Shown piece after piece: positions 34,995 through 44,407 of a DNA stretch of 64,000 bases (the stretch's first letter is position 1; every line of letters begins with the position of its first letter). A program made the translations under genes and the position numbers. The stretch is taken from positions 62,001 to 126,000 of the forward strand of contig CCSI01000005.1 of NCBI GenBank assembly GCA_000756795.1, written 5' to 3'. This DNA is from Qipengyuania vulgaris. GTDB taxonomy: Bacteria; Pseudomonadota; Alphaproteobacteria; Sphingomonadales; Sphingomonadaceae. The notes beneath the pieces were generated by a model. That model ran no database searches. It was not told the DNA's origin and saw only the letters and a list, made by a program, of their open reading frames with translations.

Positions 34995-36245
34995 ATGGGC
35001 GGCCTCTACGCCAGCCAGCACGCCACCGCAGGCGTACTTGCGGACAGCTACGCGAGGGTGCGCGCCCTCAGCGAGGCTTTGGTCGAACCTCTTTCAGAAG
35101 CCGATACGACGCTCCAGTCGATGGAAGATGCCTCGCCAGCCAAATGGCATATCGCGCATGTCACGTGGTTCTGGGAGACCTTCCTCCTGCGCGACCACTT
35201 GCAAGGCTACGACCTGTTCAACGAGGACTGGCCCTTCGTCTTCAATTCCTATTATGAGGCGGAAGGCGAGCGGATTGCCCGTTTCTCGCGCGGCATGCTC
35301 TCGCGCCCGACGCTGACCGACATCCTCGAATGGCGCGCGCATGTCGACCAGGCGATGCAGCCGCTGCTGGAGCGCGAGGAGTTGCGCCCGCTAATCGAAC
35401 TTGGTCTGTCGCACGAGCAGCAACACCAGGAATTGCTGCTGACCGATATCAAGCATGCGCTGTTCCAGAACCCGTTGGGACCAGCGATGTGGGAGGATGT
35501 CGGACGCGAGATAGCGGCGCAGTCCGATGGTTGGCATTCGCACCCGGGCGGCGTGGCACGTATCGGCCATCAAGAGACCGGTTTCGCCTTCGACAATGAG
35601 GGGCCTGCACACCGCGTGCTGCTTGAACCCTTCGCCCTGTCCTCGCGCCTCGTGACCAATGCCGAGTGGGCCGAATTCGTCGCCGACGGCGGCTATGACG
35701 AGGCGACACTCTGGCTGTCGGATGGCTGGGCGTGGGTGCGGGAGAACAACATCAGCGCGCCTTCCTATTGGCGGGAAGATGAGCATTTCACCCACACGGG
35801 CTGGCAGGAGCGCCACCCGGATGCGCCGGTCACGCATATCTCCTATTTCGAAGCCGACGCTTTCGCCACCTGGGCGGGCCTGCGCCTGCCGACGGAGTTC
35901 GAATGGGAAGCCATCGCGCGCGGCCAGGAAGGCGAAGCGCCCGCGCATGATGCGAGCAGCGGCAACCAGATGGACGAGGCCGCACCTCCGCTGTCGACTG
36001 GCTCGCAAGGCCTGTTCGGCGATTGCTGGCAATTCACTCGCAGTGGTTATCTGCCCTATCCGCGCTTCCAGCCTGCGGAAGGCGCGGTGGGCGAATACAA
36101 CGGCAAGTTCATGAGCGGGCAATTCGTGCTGAAGGGCGCAAGCTGCGCAACAGCGCGCGGCCATTCGCGCCCTAGCTACCGCAACTTCTTCTACCCCCAC
36201 CAGCGCTGGCAATTCACCGGGCTGAGACTGGCGAAAGACTTATGA
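34995..36245 (+). CDS. egtB: Ergothioneine biosynthesis protein EgtB (sulfoxide synthase)
   Basis: EgtB is a non-haem iron enzyme that joins hercynine to a cysteine or gamma-glutamylcysteine thiol. In the 416 residues an N-terminal DinB-like domain gives the iron ligands: His52 in KWHIAHVTWFW and His140/His144 in HEQQHQELLL. The C-terminal formylglycine-generating-enzyme-like domain starts near residue 190 and ends SYRNFFYPHQRWQFTGLRLA. The stop overlaps egtD by ATGA. The ATG at 34995 is preceded by AGAGGAGAG, a strong site. Confidence 0.94.
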   Translation: MGGLYASQHATAGVLADSYARVRALSEALVEPLSEADTTLQSMEDASPAKWHIAHVTWFWETFLLRDHLQGYDLFNEDWPFVFNSYYEAEGERIARFSRGMLSRPTLTDILEWRAHVDQAMQPLLEREELRPLIELGLSHEQQHQELLLTDIKHALFQNPLGPAMWEDVGREIAAQSDGWHSHPGGVARIGHQETGFAFDNEGPAHRVLLEPFALSSRLVTNAEWAEFVADGGYDEATLWLSDGWAWVRENNISAPSYWREDEHFTHTGWQERHPDAPVTHISYFEADAFATWAGLRLPTEFEWEAIARGQEGEAPAHDASSGNQMDEAAPPLSTGSQGLFGDCWQFTRSGYLPYPRFQPAEGAVGEYNGKFMSGQFVLKGASCATARGHSRPSYRNFFYPHQRWQFTGLRLAKDL

Positions 36246-37240
36246 GAACCGAACAGGGCATAGCGCTCGTCGACCGCGACGATGATGGTGTGGACCGCGC
36301 ATTCCGCGAGGATGTTTTGAAGGGCCTGCGCCAGCGGCAGAAAGCCATTCCCGCGCGTTGGCTTTACGATGATGCGGGCTCGCAACTGTTCGAGGACATC
36401 ACCGACCTCGAGGAATATTACCCGACCCGCGCCGAGACCGAAATCCTCGAAGCACGCGGGGAAGAGTTCGCGCAACATATCGGTGAGGGTCGCGCGGTGG
36501 TCGAATTCGGCTCGGGCAGCTCGGTGAAGACACCGCTGCTGCTACGCGCCATCGACCCTGCCGCTTATGTCCCGCTCGACATTTCGGGTGATTTCCTGCG
36601 CGCGTCTGCGGCGGCATTAGCCGAGAAATTTCCCGCAATCGACGTTCATCCGGTCGAGGCGGATTTCATGCGCGAGGTCGCGCTTCCCGAGGATGTTCTG
36701 CCGCTCAAGAAACTTGGCTTTTTCCCCGGCTCGACCATCGGGAACATGGTCCCGCGCACGGCCGTCGACCTGCTCCGCTCGATGCGCGCAACGCTGGGGG
36801 CGGAGGACGGCGAACTGCCGCTGCTGCTCATCGGCATGGACCTGGTGAAGGACCGCAAGGTGCTCGAAGCCGCCTATGACGATGCTCGCGGGGTGACGGG
36901 CGAGTTCAACCTCAACCTCGCTCGCCGCATCAACCGCGAGCTTGGCGGCACGATCCCGGTGGACGCATTGCAGCACAAGGCGCCGTGGAACGACGACTTC
37001 GCCCGTATCGAGATGCACTTGGAGGCCACGCGTGACATAGTGTTCGAGGTCGCAGGCGAGCGTTTCGCTATGAATCAGGGCGAAACCATCCATACCGAAA
37101 ACAGCCACAAGTTCACGCGTCGCAGTGCCAACACTTTGCTTCTCGCAGGCGGCTGGACACCGCGTATGCGCTGGACCGATGGTGAGGACCGCTTCTCGGT
37201 CATCCTCGCCGAAGCCACTGAAAAGCGCGACGCGCCCTGA
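36242..37240 (+). CDS. egtD: L-histidine N-alpha-methyltransferase EgtD
   Basis: EgtD trimethylates histidine to hercynine with SAM, the substrate of EgtB. The 332-residue protein shows FEDITDLEEYYPTRAETEIL, the SAM-binding VVEFGSGSSVKT, FFPGSTIGN, and the C-terminal NSHKFTRRSA region. It is fused in expression to egtB by a four-base overlap. Together they make the two central steps; egtA, egtC and a C-S lyase (egtE) are not present nearby, so either they lie elsewhere or this EgtB uses cysteine directly as in fungi-like and some bacterial routes. Confidence 0.94.
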   Translation: MRTEQGIALVDRDDDGVDRAFREDVLKGLRQRQKAIPARWLYDDAGSQLFEDITDLEEYYPTRAETEILEARGEEFAQHIGEGRAVVEFGSGSSVKTPLLLRAIDPAAYVPLDISGDFLRASAAALAEKFPAIDVHPVEADFMREVALPEDVLPLKKLGFFPGSTIGNMVPRTAVDLLRSMRATLGAEDGELPLLLIGMDLVKDRKVLEAAYDDARGVTGEFNLNLARRINRELGGTIPVDALQHKAPWNDDFARIEMHLEATRDIVFEVAGERFAMNQGETIHTENSHKFTRRSANTLLLAGGWTPRMRWTDGEDRFSVILAEATEKRDAP

Positions 37241-37292
37241 TTATTTTCGCCCATTCATCGACGCGGCAGCACCCAATACCTATATCTGCCTG

Positions 37293-37949
37293 ATGGACTT
37301 CCAGAGCGCATTCGACGCAATCGCCGAAATCATCCGCGCGGTCCCCCGTTCGGGCCTCCTCGTCGGCACGATTGCAGCGCTTTTCATCGGCTGGATTGGC
37401 GCGATGATGCTGCGCAAAAAGGTGGCAGGCGGCAGGCTTGTACGGACCATCAGCACGCTGGCGTTGGTTGGCATCCTGCTCACCGTCTTCCTCCAGCTGG
37501 CGCGGTTCGACCCGCGGCTCGACGCCGTGACCGAACTCGGCATGCCCGAGCAACGTATCGTGGGCGAGGAGACGCTCATTCCGATGGCCGCCGACGGGCA
37601 TTACTGGCTGGTGGCCGAGGTTAATGGCGTGCCAACCCGCTTCCTCGTGGATACGGGGGCGACGCTGACGGCGTTCTCGACCCGCGCGGCGCAGCAGGCC
37701 GGGCTGGAGCCACGCACGGGCGGTCTTCCGGTGATGCTCAATACGGCGAACGGTACGGTGACCGCGGATTTGACCACCGTCGACAGCCTGCGCTTCGGCA
37801 ATATCGAGGCGGCTGGCCTCGATGCCGTGATTGCCCCGAACCTTGGCAGCACCAATGTGCTGGGCATGAATTTCCTCTCGCGCCTCGACGGTTGGCGGGT
37901 CGAGCAGGGCGACCTCATCCTCAATCCGGGCGCGGCGAACGACAACTGA
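37293..37949 (+). CDS. Membrane-anchored retropepsin-like aspartic protease (TIGR02281 type)
   Basis: From ATG 37293 there are 218 residues: two N-terminal membrane helices (about 20-40 and 50-70), then a single retroviral-type aspartic protease domain. The active-site triad is D120-T-G in FLVDTGATLTAFS; the second conserved glycine strand is LGMNFLSRLDGWRVEQGDLIL. The clan-AA family TIGR02281 is widespread in alphaproteobacteria, with a likely role in envelope protein processing, not established. The protease must dimerise, since one Asp per chain is present. It lies 52 bases after egtD. Confidence 0.87.
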   Translation: MDFQSAFDAIAEIIRAVPRSGLLVGTIAALFIGWIGAMMLRKKVAGGRLVRTISTLALVGILLTVFLQLARFDPRLDAVTELGMPEQRIVGEETLIPMAADGHYWLVAEVNGVPTRFLVDTGATLTAFSTRAAQQAGLEPRTGGLPVMLNTANGTVTADLTTVDSLRFGNIEAAGLDAVIAPNLGSTNVLGMNFLSRLDGWRVEQGDLILNPGAANDN

Positions 37950-37990
37950 CGGTTTGACGCCAGCTCCCGTTTCGCTAAGGCCTTGGCCCG

Positions 37991-38734
37991 ATGGCAAGCC
38001 ACTCTCCGCTCCCATCTCCGCCGCCCCTTGCCGAGCTGCTTTCCGCCGGACCGGTGACGCTGTTCCTCGATTTTGACGGCACGCTGGTCGGCATCGCGCC
38101 GAGGCCGGGTGACATTCATGTCCCTGCCGGATTGACCGAGGCGCTTCACAAGCTGCGCGACCGGCTGGAAGGGCGGCTTGCGCTGGTAAGCGGACGCGCT
38201 CTGGACGATTTGCAGACCCATTTGGGTGAGGTGGCGATTGCGCGGGCTGGCTCGCACGGGGCTTCGCGCTTCCTCGCCAGCGGTGAGCGGTTGGGGGAGG
38301 CACCGAGCGGATTGCCCGACGAGGCGGTCGCAGACCTGCGCGCCTATGCCAAGCGTAACGACTTGTTTTACGAGACGAAAAGCCACGGCGGCGCCCTGCA
38401 TTTTCGCGGGCAGGCGGAGAAGGCAGAAGCCACACTGACCTTTGCGCGCGAAGTTGCCGAGGCGCATGGTCTCGATGTTACAAGCGGCAAGGGCGTTGCT
38501 GAGCTGGTTCGTCCGGGCGCGAACAAGGGCGCGGCGCTCGAGGCTTTCATGGCCATCGAACCCTTCGCCGGCAGCACGCCCATCTTCATCGGCGACGACG
38601 TGACCGACGAGGACGGCATGCGCGCCGCAATCGAATTCTCAGGTTTCGGCATTGCAGTCGGGGAACGGGACAGCGAGGCTGCGCGCTATCATCTGCAAGA
38701 CGTAGAAGCGGTGCACAATTGGTTGAACCTGTGA
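37991..38734 (+). CDS. otsB: Trehalose-6-phosphate phosphatase OtsB
   Basis: OtsB removes phosphate from trehalose 6-phosphate. The 247-residue HAD enzyme has motif I D27-F-D-G-T31 (LFLDFDGTLVGIAP), motif II in LVSGRALDDL, and the C-terminal IGDDVTDEDGM motif. It is first in the trehalose operon and overlaps the glycosidase gene by GTGA (38731-38734), and that gene in turn overlaps otsA. Confidence 0.94.
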   Translation: MASHSPLPSPPPLAELLSAGPVTLFLDFDGTLVGIAPRPGDIHVPAGLTEALHKLRDRLEGRLALVSGRALDDLQTHLGEVAIARAGSHGASRFLASGERLGEAPSGLPDEAVADLRAYAKRNDLFYETKSHGGALHFRGQAEKAEATLTFAREVAEAHGLDVTSGKGVAELVRPGANKGAALEAFMAIEPFAGSTPIFIGDDVTDEDGMRAAIEFSGFGIAVGERDSEAARYHLQDVEAVHNWLNL

Positions 38735-40518
38735 AGCAAGCAAATCTGGAACTCTCTCCCATCGGCAATTGCCAAGTCAGCGCGTTGGTCGACGAGGAGG
38801 GCGGCTTCGTCTGGGGCTGCGTTCCCCGTGTCGATGGCGACCCCGTTTTCTGCTCGCTCCTCAACGGCGACAATCGCAACGAAGGTGTCTGGCGCTTCGA
38901 ACTGGAAGGGCAGGTGAGCGCCACCCAATACTATCTCCGCAACACTCCGATCCTTGTTACCCGACTGGAGGCGCTGGACGGCAGCGCGCTCGAAATCCAT
39001 GACTTCGCGCCGAGGTTCGAGAGGTCGGGGCGGATGTATCGCCCCGTCGCCTATATCCGTATCGTACGACCCGTGGCGGGAGCACCTCGGCTGAGGGTTT
39101 GCCTCGCGCCGATGAAAGATTACGGCGAAGGGCTGGCTGGCACGACCAACGGCACCAACCATATCCGCTACCTGACCGGCGAGCAGGCGCTGCGCCTCTC
39201 CACCGATGCGCCGGTCGGCTATATCCTCGAAGGGCGCAGCTACCGCGTCGAGAGTGACCAGCACTTTTTCCTCGGTCCCGATGAGCCGTTTGTGGGCAAT
39301 ATCCGCAGCGAACTGCGCCGGATGGAAGCCAACACGAAGAAATACTGGCAGCACTGGGTGCGCGGGCTGCACATCCCGCTTGAATGGCAGGAAGAGGTCA
39401 TCCGCGCCGCCATCGCGCTGAAACTGTGCCAGCACGAGGAGACCGGCGCGATCGTCGCCGCGCTCACCACCTCCATTCCCGAAGCGCCGGGCAGCGAGCG
39501 CAATTGGGACTATCGCTACTGCTGGATACGCGACAGCTATTACACCGTGCAGGCCCTGAACCGGCTGGGCGCGCTCGACGTGCTGGAGAAATATCTCGCT
39601 TATCTGCGCAACATCATCGACCAGGCACGGGGAGGGCAGATACAGCCGCTCTACTCGGTCATGGGCGATGCCGAATTGCACGAATTCGAGGCGCAGAACC
39701 TTGCCGGATATCGCGGCAATGGCCCGGTGCGGGTGGGCAATGCAGCCTACAAGCAGGTGCAATACGATTGCTACGGCCAGATAGTCATGCCGACCGCGCA
39801 GGCCTTCTTCGACACGCGCCTGCTGCGCATGGCGGACGAGCGCGATTTCGAGCATCTGGAAGAGGTCGGCGAAGCAGCCTGGGCGAAGCACGACAAGCCC
39901 GATGCAGGCCTGTGGGAATTCCGCACGCGGCAGGAGGTGCACACCTATTCCGCCGTCATGTGCTGGGCTGCCTGCGACCGGCTTTCGAACGTGGCGGGTC
40001 AATTGGGCAAGGACGACCGCGCCAAGCTCTGGCAAGAGCGTGCCGAGGCCATCCGCGCCAAAATCGATGCCGAAGCGTGGAGTCAAGAAGGCCAGCACTA
40101 TGGCGCCAGTTTCGAAAGCGACTACCTCGACGCCAGCCTGCTGCAAATGGTCGAGCTACGCTATCTGAAGCCCGACGACGAGCGTTTCCTCAAAACCTTC
40201 GAAGCGGTCGAGCGCGACCTGCGCCGCGGCGACCACATGCTGCGCTATGCGGCCGAGGACGATTTCGGCGCGCCCGAGACGGCATTCAATGTCTGCACTT
40301 TCTGGCTCATCGAGGCGCTGCACCTGACCGGTCGCAGTGGCGAGGCGCGGCAGATGTTCGAGGCGATGCTGGGTCACACCACCCGCTCGGGCCTGCTGAG
40401 CGAAGACCTCGATTATGAAACGGGCGAGCTGTGGGGGAACTTCCCCCAGACCTATTCGCTGGTAGGTATCATCAATTCTGCCGGTCATCTTTCGAAAAGC
40501 TGGAGCGAGGTGCGTTGA
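38731..40518 (+). CDS. Glycoside hydrolase family 15 protein (trehalase/glucoamylase-like)
   Basis: The 595-residue protein opens after GTG 38731 with LELSPIGNCQVSALVDEEGG, the N-terminal beta domain typical of bacterial GH15 proteins, followed by an (alpha/alpha)6 barrel with NWDYRYCWIRDSYYTVQALN and a late glutamate region FNVCTFWLIEALHL. GH15 members of this form include acid trehalases and glucoamylases. Sitting between otsB and otsA with overlapping codons, it is probably a trehalase or a regulator of trehalose level; the substrate is inferred from context. No signal peptide is seen, so it is cytoplasmic. Confidence 0.9.
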   Translation: MKQANLELSPIGNCQVSALVDEEGGFVWGCVPRVDGDPVFCSLLNGDNRNEGVWRFELEGQVSATQYYLRNTPILVTRLEALDGSALEIHDFAPRFERSGRMYRPVAYIRIVRPVAGAPRLRVCLAPMKDYGEGLAGTTNGTNHIRYLTGEQALRLSTDAPVGYILEGRSYRVESDQHFFLGPDEPFVGNIRSELRRMEANTKKYWQHWVRGLHIPLEWQEEVIRAAIALKLCQHEETGAIVAALTTSIPEAPGSERNWDYRYCWIRDSYYTVQALNRLGALDVLEKYLAYLRNIIDQARGGQIQPLYSVMGDAELHEFEAQNLAGYRGNGPVRVGNAAYKQVQYDCYGQIVMPTAQAFFDTRLLRMADERDFEHLEEVGEAAWAKHDKPDAGLWEFRTRQEVHTYSAVMCWAACDRLSNVAGQLGKDDRAKLWQERAEAIRAKIDAEAWSQEGQHYGASFESDYLDASLLQMVELRYLKPDDERFLKTFEAVERDLRRGDHMLRYAAEDDFGAPETAFNVCTFWLIEALHLTGRSGEARQMFEAMLGHTTRSGLLSEDLDYETGELWGNFPQTYSLVGIINSAGHLSKSWSEVR

Positions 40519-41915
40519 GCACCGACGCCCGCCTTGTCGTAATTTCCAACCGCGTCGCAGTGCCCAAGGCACGCGGAGCGGCAGGGGCGCAGGGCGGTCT
40601 TGCTGGCGCGCTGCACTCGGCGCTCAAATCGCGCAAGGGCCTGTGGTTCGGCTGGTCGGGCGAGGAAAGCGAGAGCGGCCGCACTGGCAACATCGCCACC
40701 CAGACCAGTGACGGCGTAACCACCGCGACCATCGATTTGTCCGAACGCGACATCGAGGAATATTACAACGGCTACGCCAATTCGACGCTCTGGCCGCTGT
40801 TCCACTACCGCCTCGACCTCGCCAAATACGAGCGCGAGACGGGGAAGGGTTACGAGCGCGTCAACGAGCGCTTCGCCGAACTCGTCACCCCGCTGCTCGA
40901 AGAAGACGATGTGGTGTGGGTGCATGACTACCACCTCGTGCCTTTGGGCGAACGTTTGCGGGCGCGCGGTGCGAAAAACCGCATCGGGTTTTTCCTCCAT
41001 ATCCCATGGCCCGCCACGCGGCTGTTTGTCTCGCTGCCCTATCACGAGCGGCTGACGCGCACGATGTTGCACTACGACCTGCTCGGCTTCCAGACCAAGG
41101 AATGGCTCGACAGCTTCCTGCATTATTGCCGAACCGAACTCGGCGCCGAAGTTGACGAGGCCACCGGCGCCATCACGCTGGACGGGCGCACCACCATCGC
41201 GCGCGCCTACCCCATCGGCATCGACTGGGACCATTTCAGCGCGCTCGGCGATACCGGCGATGCGCGGCAAGCGCAGCAGAGGCTGATGAGTTCGACCCGC
41301 CGCCGTACCGCAATGATAGGCGTCGACCGGCTGGACTATTCCAAGGGCCTGCCCGAACGGCTCGACGGCATTTCGCGCTTCTTCGACAAGCACCCAGAGC
41401 GCGTCCGCGACCTCGTCTTCGTGCAGATTGCGCCGCCCAGCCGCGAGGATGTCGACAGCTACCAAGCCATCCGCGCCACGCTCGAGCAGAAGGCAGGGCA
41501 AATCAACGGCGCGCGTAGCGAGGTCGACCTCGTGCCCATCCGTTACGTCAACCGTGGCTACAGCCATGCCGAACTGTTCGGCTTCTTCCGCGCGGCAAAA
41601 ATCGGACTGGTGACACCCTTGCGCGACGGGATGAACCTTGTTGCCAAGGAATATATCGCAGCGCAGGACCCCGAAGACCCCGGCGTGCTGATCCTGTCGA
41701 GTTTCGCAGGCGCCGCCGCTCAGATGAAGGATGCGCTGCTGGTCAATCCGCACAGCCCGGACGACCTTGCCCATGCCATCCGCACCGCCCTCGACATGCC
41801 GCTGGAAGAGCGCAAGCGTCGCTACGACGCTCTCATTAGGACAGTGCGCGACGACAATGTTCAGGACTGGACCGAGACCTTCCTCTCCGACCTCGACAGC
41901 GTTTCCGGCGGTTAG
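40515..41915 (+). CDS. otsA: Alpha,alpha-trehalose-phosphate synthase OtsA
   Basis: OtsA joins UDP-glucose (or another NDP-glucose) and glucose 6-phosphate. The 466-residue GT20 protein begins at TTG 40515 (M-STDARLVVISNRVA), which overlaps the glycosidase stop as TTGA. Motifs are GGLAGAL in the N-terminal loop, VWVHDYHLVPLGERLR, GVDRLDYSKGLPERL and RDGMNLVAKEYIA. Its stop shares bases with the convergent receiver-protein gene. Confidence 0.95.
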   Translation: MSTDARLVVISNRVAVPKARGAAGAQGGLAGALHSALKSRKGLWFGWSGEESESGRTGNIATQTSDGVTTATIDLSERDIEEYYNGYANSTLWPLFHYRLDLAKYERETGKGYERVNERFAELVTPLLEEDDVVWVHDYHLVPLGERLRARGAKNRIGFFLHIPWPATRLFVSLPYHERLTRTMLHYDLLGFQTKEWLDSFLHYCRTELGAEVDEATGAITLDGRTTIARAYPIGIDWDHFSALGDTGDARQAQQRLMSSTRRRTAMIGVDRLDYSKGLPERLDGISRFFDKHPERVRDLVFVQIAPPSREDVDSYQAIRATLEQKAGQINGARSEVDLVPIRYVNRGYSHAELFGFFRAAKIGLVTPLRDGMNLVAKEYIAAQDPEDPGVLILSSFAGAAAQMKDALLVNPHSPDDLAHAIRTALDMPLEERKRRYDALIRTVRDDNVQDWTETFLSDLDSVSGG

Positions 41916-42370
41916 GACACGGCGCGCTGCTTGGGTGCATCGCGCCAGCGGCCAGTTGCCTGTTCCAGATGGTCCATCAGGCTGAGGTGGCTCGGCCGTT
42001 CCGCACGCGGAGCCAGTACCTCGTCGACCTGCCCGATGAGCACATGCGCCTCGAAGGGCTTGCGGATATAGGCCTGCGCCCCGTTGTGGAAGGCGGCGTT
42101 CTCGTCCTCCACGCCGCTGATGCCGGTGAACATGATGACCGGCAAATCATAGGTTTCGGCTGAACTGCGCAGCGAACGCAGCACTTGCGCGCCGGTGAGG
42201 CCGGGCATGTCCTGGTCGAGAAGGAGCAGGTCGGGCCTGCGCCAGCGCAGCAAGTCCAGCGCACGCTCCCCGTCGGCGACCCATCCGCAGGCGTGGCCTG
42301 CATCCATCAGGATTTCGCTCGCCATCTGGGCAATCATTTCATCATCATCGACTATCAGGATATGCGACAT
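41912..42370 (-). CDS. Single-domain response regulator
   Basis: A 152-residue stand-alone receiver: acidic pocket IVDDDEM, phospho-acceptor aspartate in LLLDQDMPGLTG, Thr in IMFTGISG and Lys in YIRKPFEAH. A short C-terminal extension (about residues 120-152) has no output domain. Such CheY/DivK-like proteins act by binding partners; the kinase is not nearby. ATG 42370 is chosen because the longer upstream frame covers the intergenic region. Confidence 0.88.
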   Translation of the reverse strand: MSHILIVDDDEMIAQMASEILMDAGHACGWVADGERALDLLRWRRPDLLLLDQDMPGLTGAQVLRSLRSSAETYDLPVIMFTGISGVEDENAAFHNGAQAYIRKPFEAHVLIGQVDEVLAPRAERPSHLSLMDHLEQATGRWRDAPKQRAVS

Positions 42371-42491
42371 GTCTTCGGCTCCGCTGTGGTCCCCCCGGAC
42401 GAGGGGGGCTGTAATCGCAGGGTCTAGAAAAGACGGTTTTCCGCGCAATAGGGGCTATCCCCTAGTCTCCCGCCCTGCCACGCTCACGCCC

Positions 42492-43271
42492 ATGATTCGC
42501 GAACCTTTCCTCGACACCGACGGCATCCATAACTTCCGCGATTACGGCGGCTGGCAGGTCGAGGGTGGCGGCAATGTGAAGACTGGGCTGCTGTGGCGCT
42601 CGGGCCAGCATGTCGGCGCGAGCGAGGCGGATTTGCAGGCGGTGAGGGCGCTCGGCATCCGCACGGTGGTCGATTTGCGCGGCCTTTCCGAGCGCGACCG
42701 CAATCCGTGCAAGCGGCCCGAAGGCTTCGATGGCGAGGTGTTTTTCTACGACGGCGAAACCAGCTCCAGTCCACCGCATATGGATGTGGACGAGGGCACC
42801 ACGACTGAGGAATTCGCCCGCCAGCGGATGCTCGGCGTCTACACCCGCATGCCGCGGAATGTCGCGATGATTTCGATGTTCGCGCAATATTTTCGCCTGC
42901 TGGCGGAGCGCGACGGGCCGAGCCTCGTGCATTGCTTCGCGGGCAAGGACCGTACAGGTGTCGCGGCCATGCTGATGCTCCAAGTGCTGGGTGTGAGCCG
43001 CGAGAACCAGATGGCCGAATTCCTGCGCACGAACGATGCGCCGACGATCGAGGTGCTCGCCGCCCAATCGGTGCCGGGTATCGAACAGCGGCTTGGCCGC
43101 AAGCTCGATGACGGGGCGATCAAGGCGCTGCTCGAAGTGCGCGAGGACTATCTCGAAACCTTCTGGCAGGTGGTCGAGGATGAGCACGGCACGCTCGATG
43201 CCTATATCGAAGGCACGTTAGGTGTGGACGAACTGTTGAAGGAGCGGCTTCGGGGCCGGTTCGTGGCGTGA
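42492..43271 (+). CDS. Tyrosine/serine-specific protein phosphatase (DSP3-like)
   Basis: The 259-residue protein has the PTP loop C148-x5-R154 in VHCFAGKDRTGVAAML and the N-terminal NFRDYGG motif of the tyrosine/serine phosphatase family related to MptpB and lipid phosphatases. The general acid may be one of the aspartates in HMDVDEGTTT. Substrates could be phosphoproteins or phosphoinositide-like lipids; unknown. It is divergent from the receiver gene over 121 bases. Confidence 0.87.
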   Translation: MIREPFLDTDGIHNFRDYGGWQVEGGGNVKTGLLWRSGQHVGASEADLQAVRALGIRTVVDLRGLSERDRNPCKRPEGFDGEVFFYDGETSSSPPHMDVDEGTTTEEFARQRMLGVYTRMPRNVAMISMFAQYFRLLAERDGPSLVHCFAGKDRTGVAAMLMLQVLGVSRENQMAEFLRTNDAPTIEVLAAQSVPGIEQRLGRKLDDGAIKALLEVREDYLETFWQVVEDEHGTLDAYIEGTLGVDELLKERLRGRFVA

Positions 43272-43339
43272 CTCTTGGGGGACCAATCCCCATATAGCGG
43301 CTTCACTTCACGAAATTCCCGAATACGAGACTTAGACAT

Positions 43340-44323
43340 ATGGCTACCCATCGCACCAAGATGCTCATCATCGGCTCCGGCCCCGCGGGTTATTCCGCCG
43401 CCATTTACGGCGCGCGCGCGATGATGGAGCCGATTGTCGTGCAGGGCCTCCAACCCGGCGGCCAGCTGACCATCACGACCGATGTCGAAAACTATCCCGG
43501 CTTTGCCGACGTCATCCAGGGCCCGTGGCTGATGGAGCAGATGCAGAAGCAGGCCGAGCATGTCGGCACGCGCATGATGTGGGACACCGTTGTCGATGTC
43601 GACGTGGCGAACGGTTCGCCCTTCAAGGCAATCGGCGACAGCGGCGATGAATATATCGCCGACGTACTGGTGATTTGCACCGGTGCGCAGGCGAAATGGC
43701 TTGGCGTGCCGGGCGAGCAGGAACTGGGCGGCAAGGGCGTGTCGGCCTGCGCGACCTGTGACGGCTTCTTCTATCGCGGCAAGAAGGTCGCGGTCATTGG
43801 CGGCGGCAACACAGCGGTCGAGGAAGCGCTTTACCTCACCAACCATTCGGACGACGTGACGCTCATCCACCGCCGCGACGAACTGCGCGCGGAGAAGATT
43901 TTGCAGGAGCGCCTGCTTAACCACCCCAAGATTTCGGTCATCTGGAACAAGACGGTCGAGAGTTTCGAAGCAGGCGACAATGGCGCGCTCCACCACCTCA
44001 ACCTGCGCGATACGGTGACGGGCGAGGACAGCACGCTTGATGCCGACGGGGCATTCGTCGCGATCGGCCACGCGCCTGCGACCGAATTGTTCAAGGGCAA
44101 GCTGCCGATGGACGATGGCGGGTATCTGCTCACTGAAGCCGGTTCGCCCAAGACCGACATTCCGGGTGTCTTTGCGGCAGGCGACGTTACTGACCATGTC
44201 TATCGCCAGGCGGTGACCGCTGCGGGCATGGGCTGCATGGCCGCTCTCGATGCGGAGCGCTTCATTGCCGGCCTCGAGATAGAGGCAGATGGGCATGTGC
44301 ACGAGGCCGAGGCGGCGGAGTAG
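43340..44323 (+). CDS. trxB: Thioredoxin-disulfide reductase TrxB
   Basis: TrxB passes electrons from NADPH through FAD to thioredoxin. The 327 residues show the FAD motif IGSGPAGYSAAIYGARA, the redox pair C137-A-T-C140 (SACATCDGFFYRG), the NADPH motif GGGNTAVEEALYL and GVFAAGDVTDHVYRQAVTAA. It ends upstream of a convergent inverted repeat that probably terminates it. Confidence 0.96.
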   Translation: MATHRTKMLIIGSGPAGYSAAIYGARAMMEPIVVQGLQPGGQLTITTDVENYPGFADVIQGPWLMEQMQKQAEHVGTRMMWDTVVDVDVANGSPFKAIGDSGDEYIADVLVICTGAQAKWLGVPGEQELGGKGVSACATCDGFFYRGKKVAVIGGGNTAVEEALYLTNHSDDVTLIHRRDELRAEKILQERLLNHPKISVIWNKTVESFEAGDNGALHHLNLRDTVTGEDSTLDADGAFVAIGHAPATELFKGKLPMDDGGYLLTEAGSPKTDIPGVFAAGDVTDHVYRQAVTAAGMGCMAALDAERFIAGLEIEADGHVHEAEAAE

Positions 44324-44334
44324 CTAGCGTGTGT

Positions 44335-44399
44335 CCCCACGAAGGCGGGGACCTTAGTCAATTTCGCGCCAAGCCGACCGAGACCCCCGCCTTCGCGGG
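44335..44399. repeat. Inverted repeat between trxB and MAPEG gene (bidirectional terminator or REP)
   Basis: CCCCACGAAGGCGGGGA (44335-44351) pairs imperfectly with CCCCCGCCTTCGCGGG (44384-44399) around a 32-base centre. The arms recall a short dispersed GC-rich repeat of sphingomonads. Placed between convergent stops, it can terminate both transcripts. Confidence 0.6.
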
Positions 44400-44407
44400 C
44401 GCTCACG

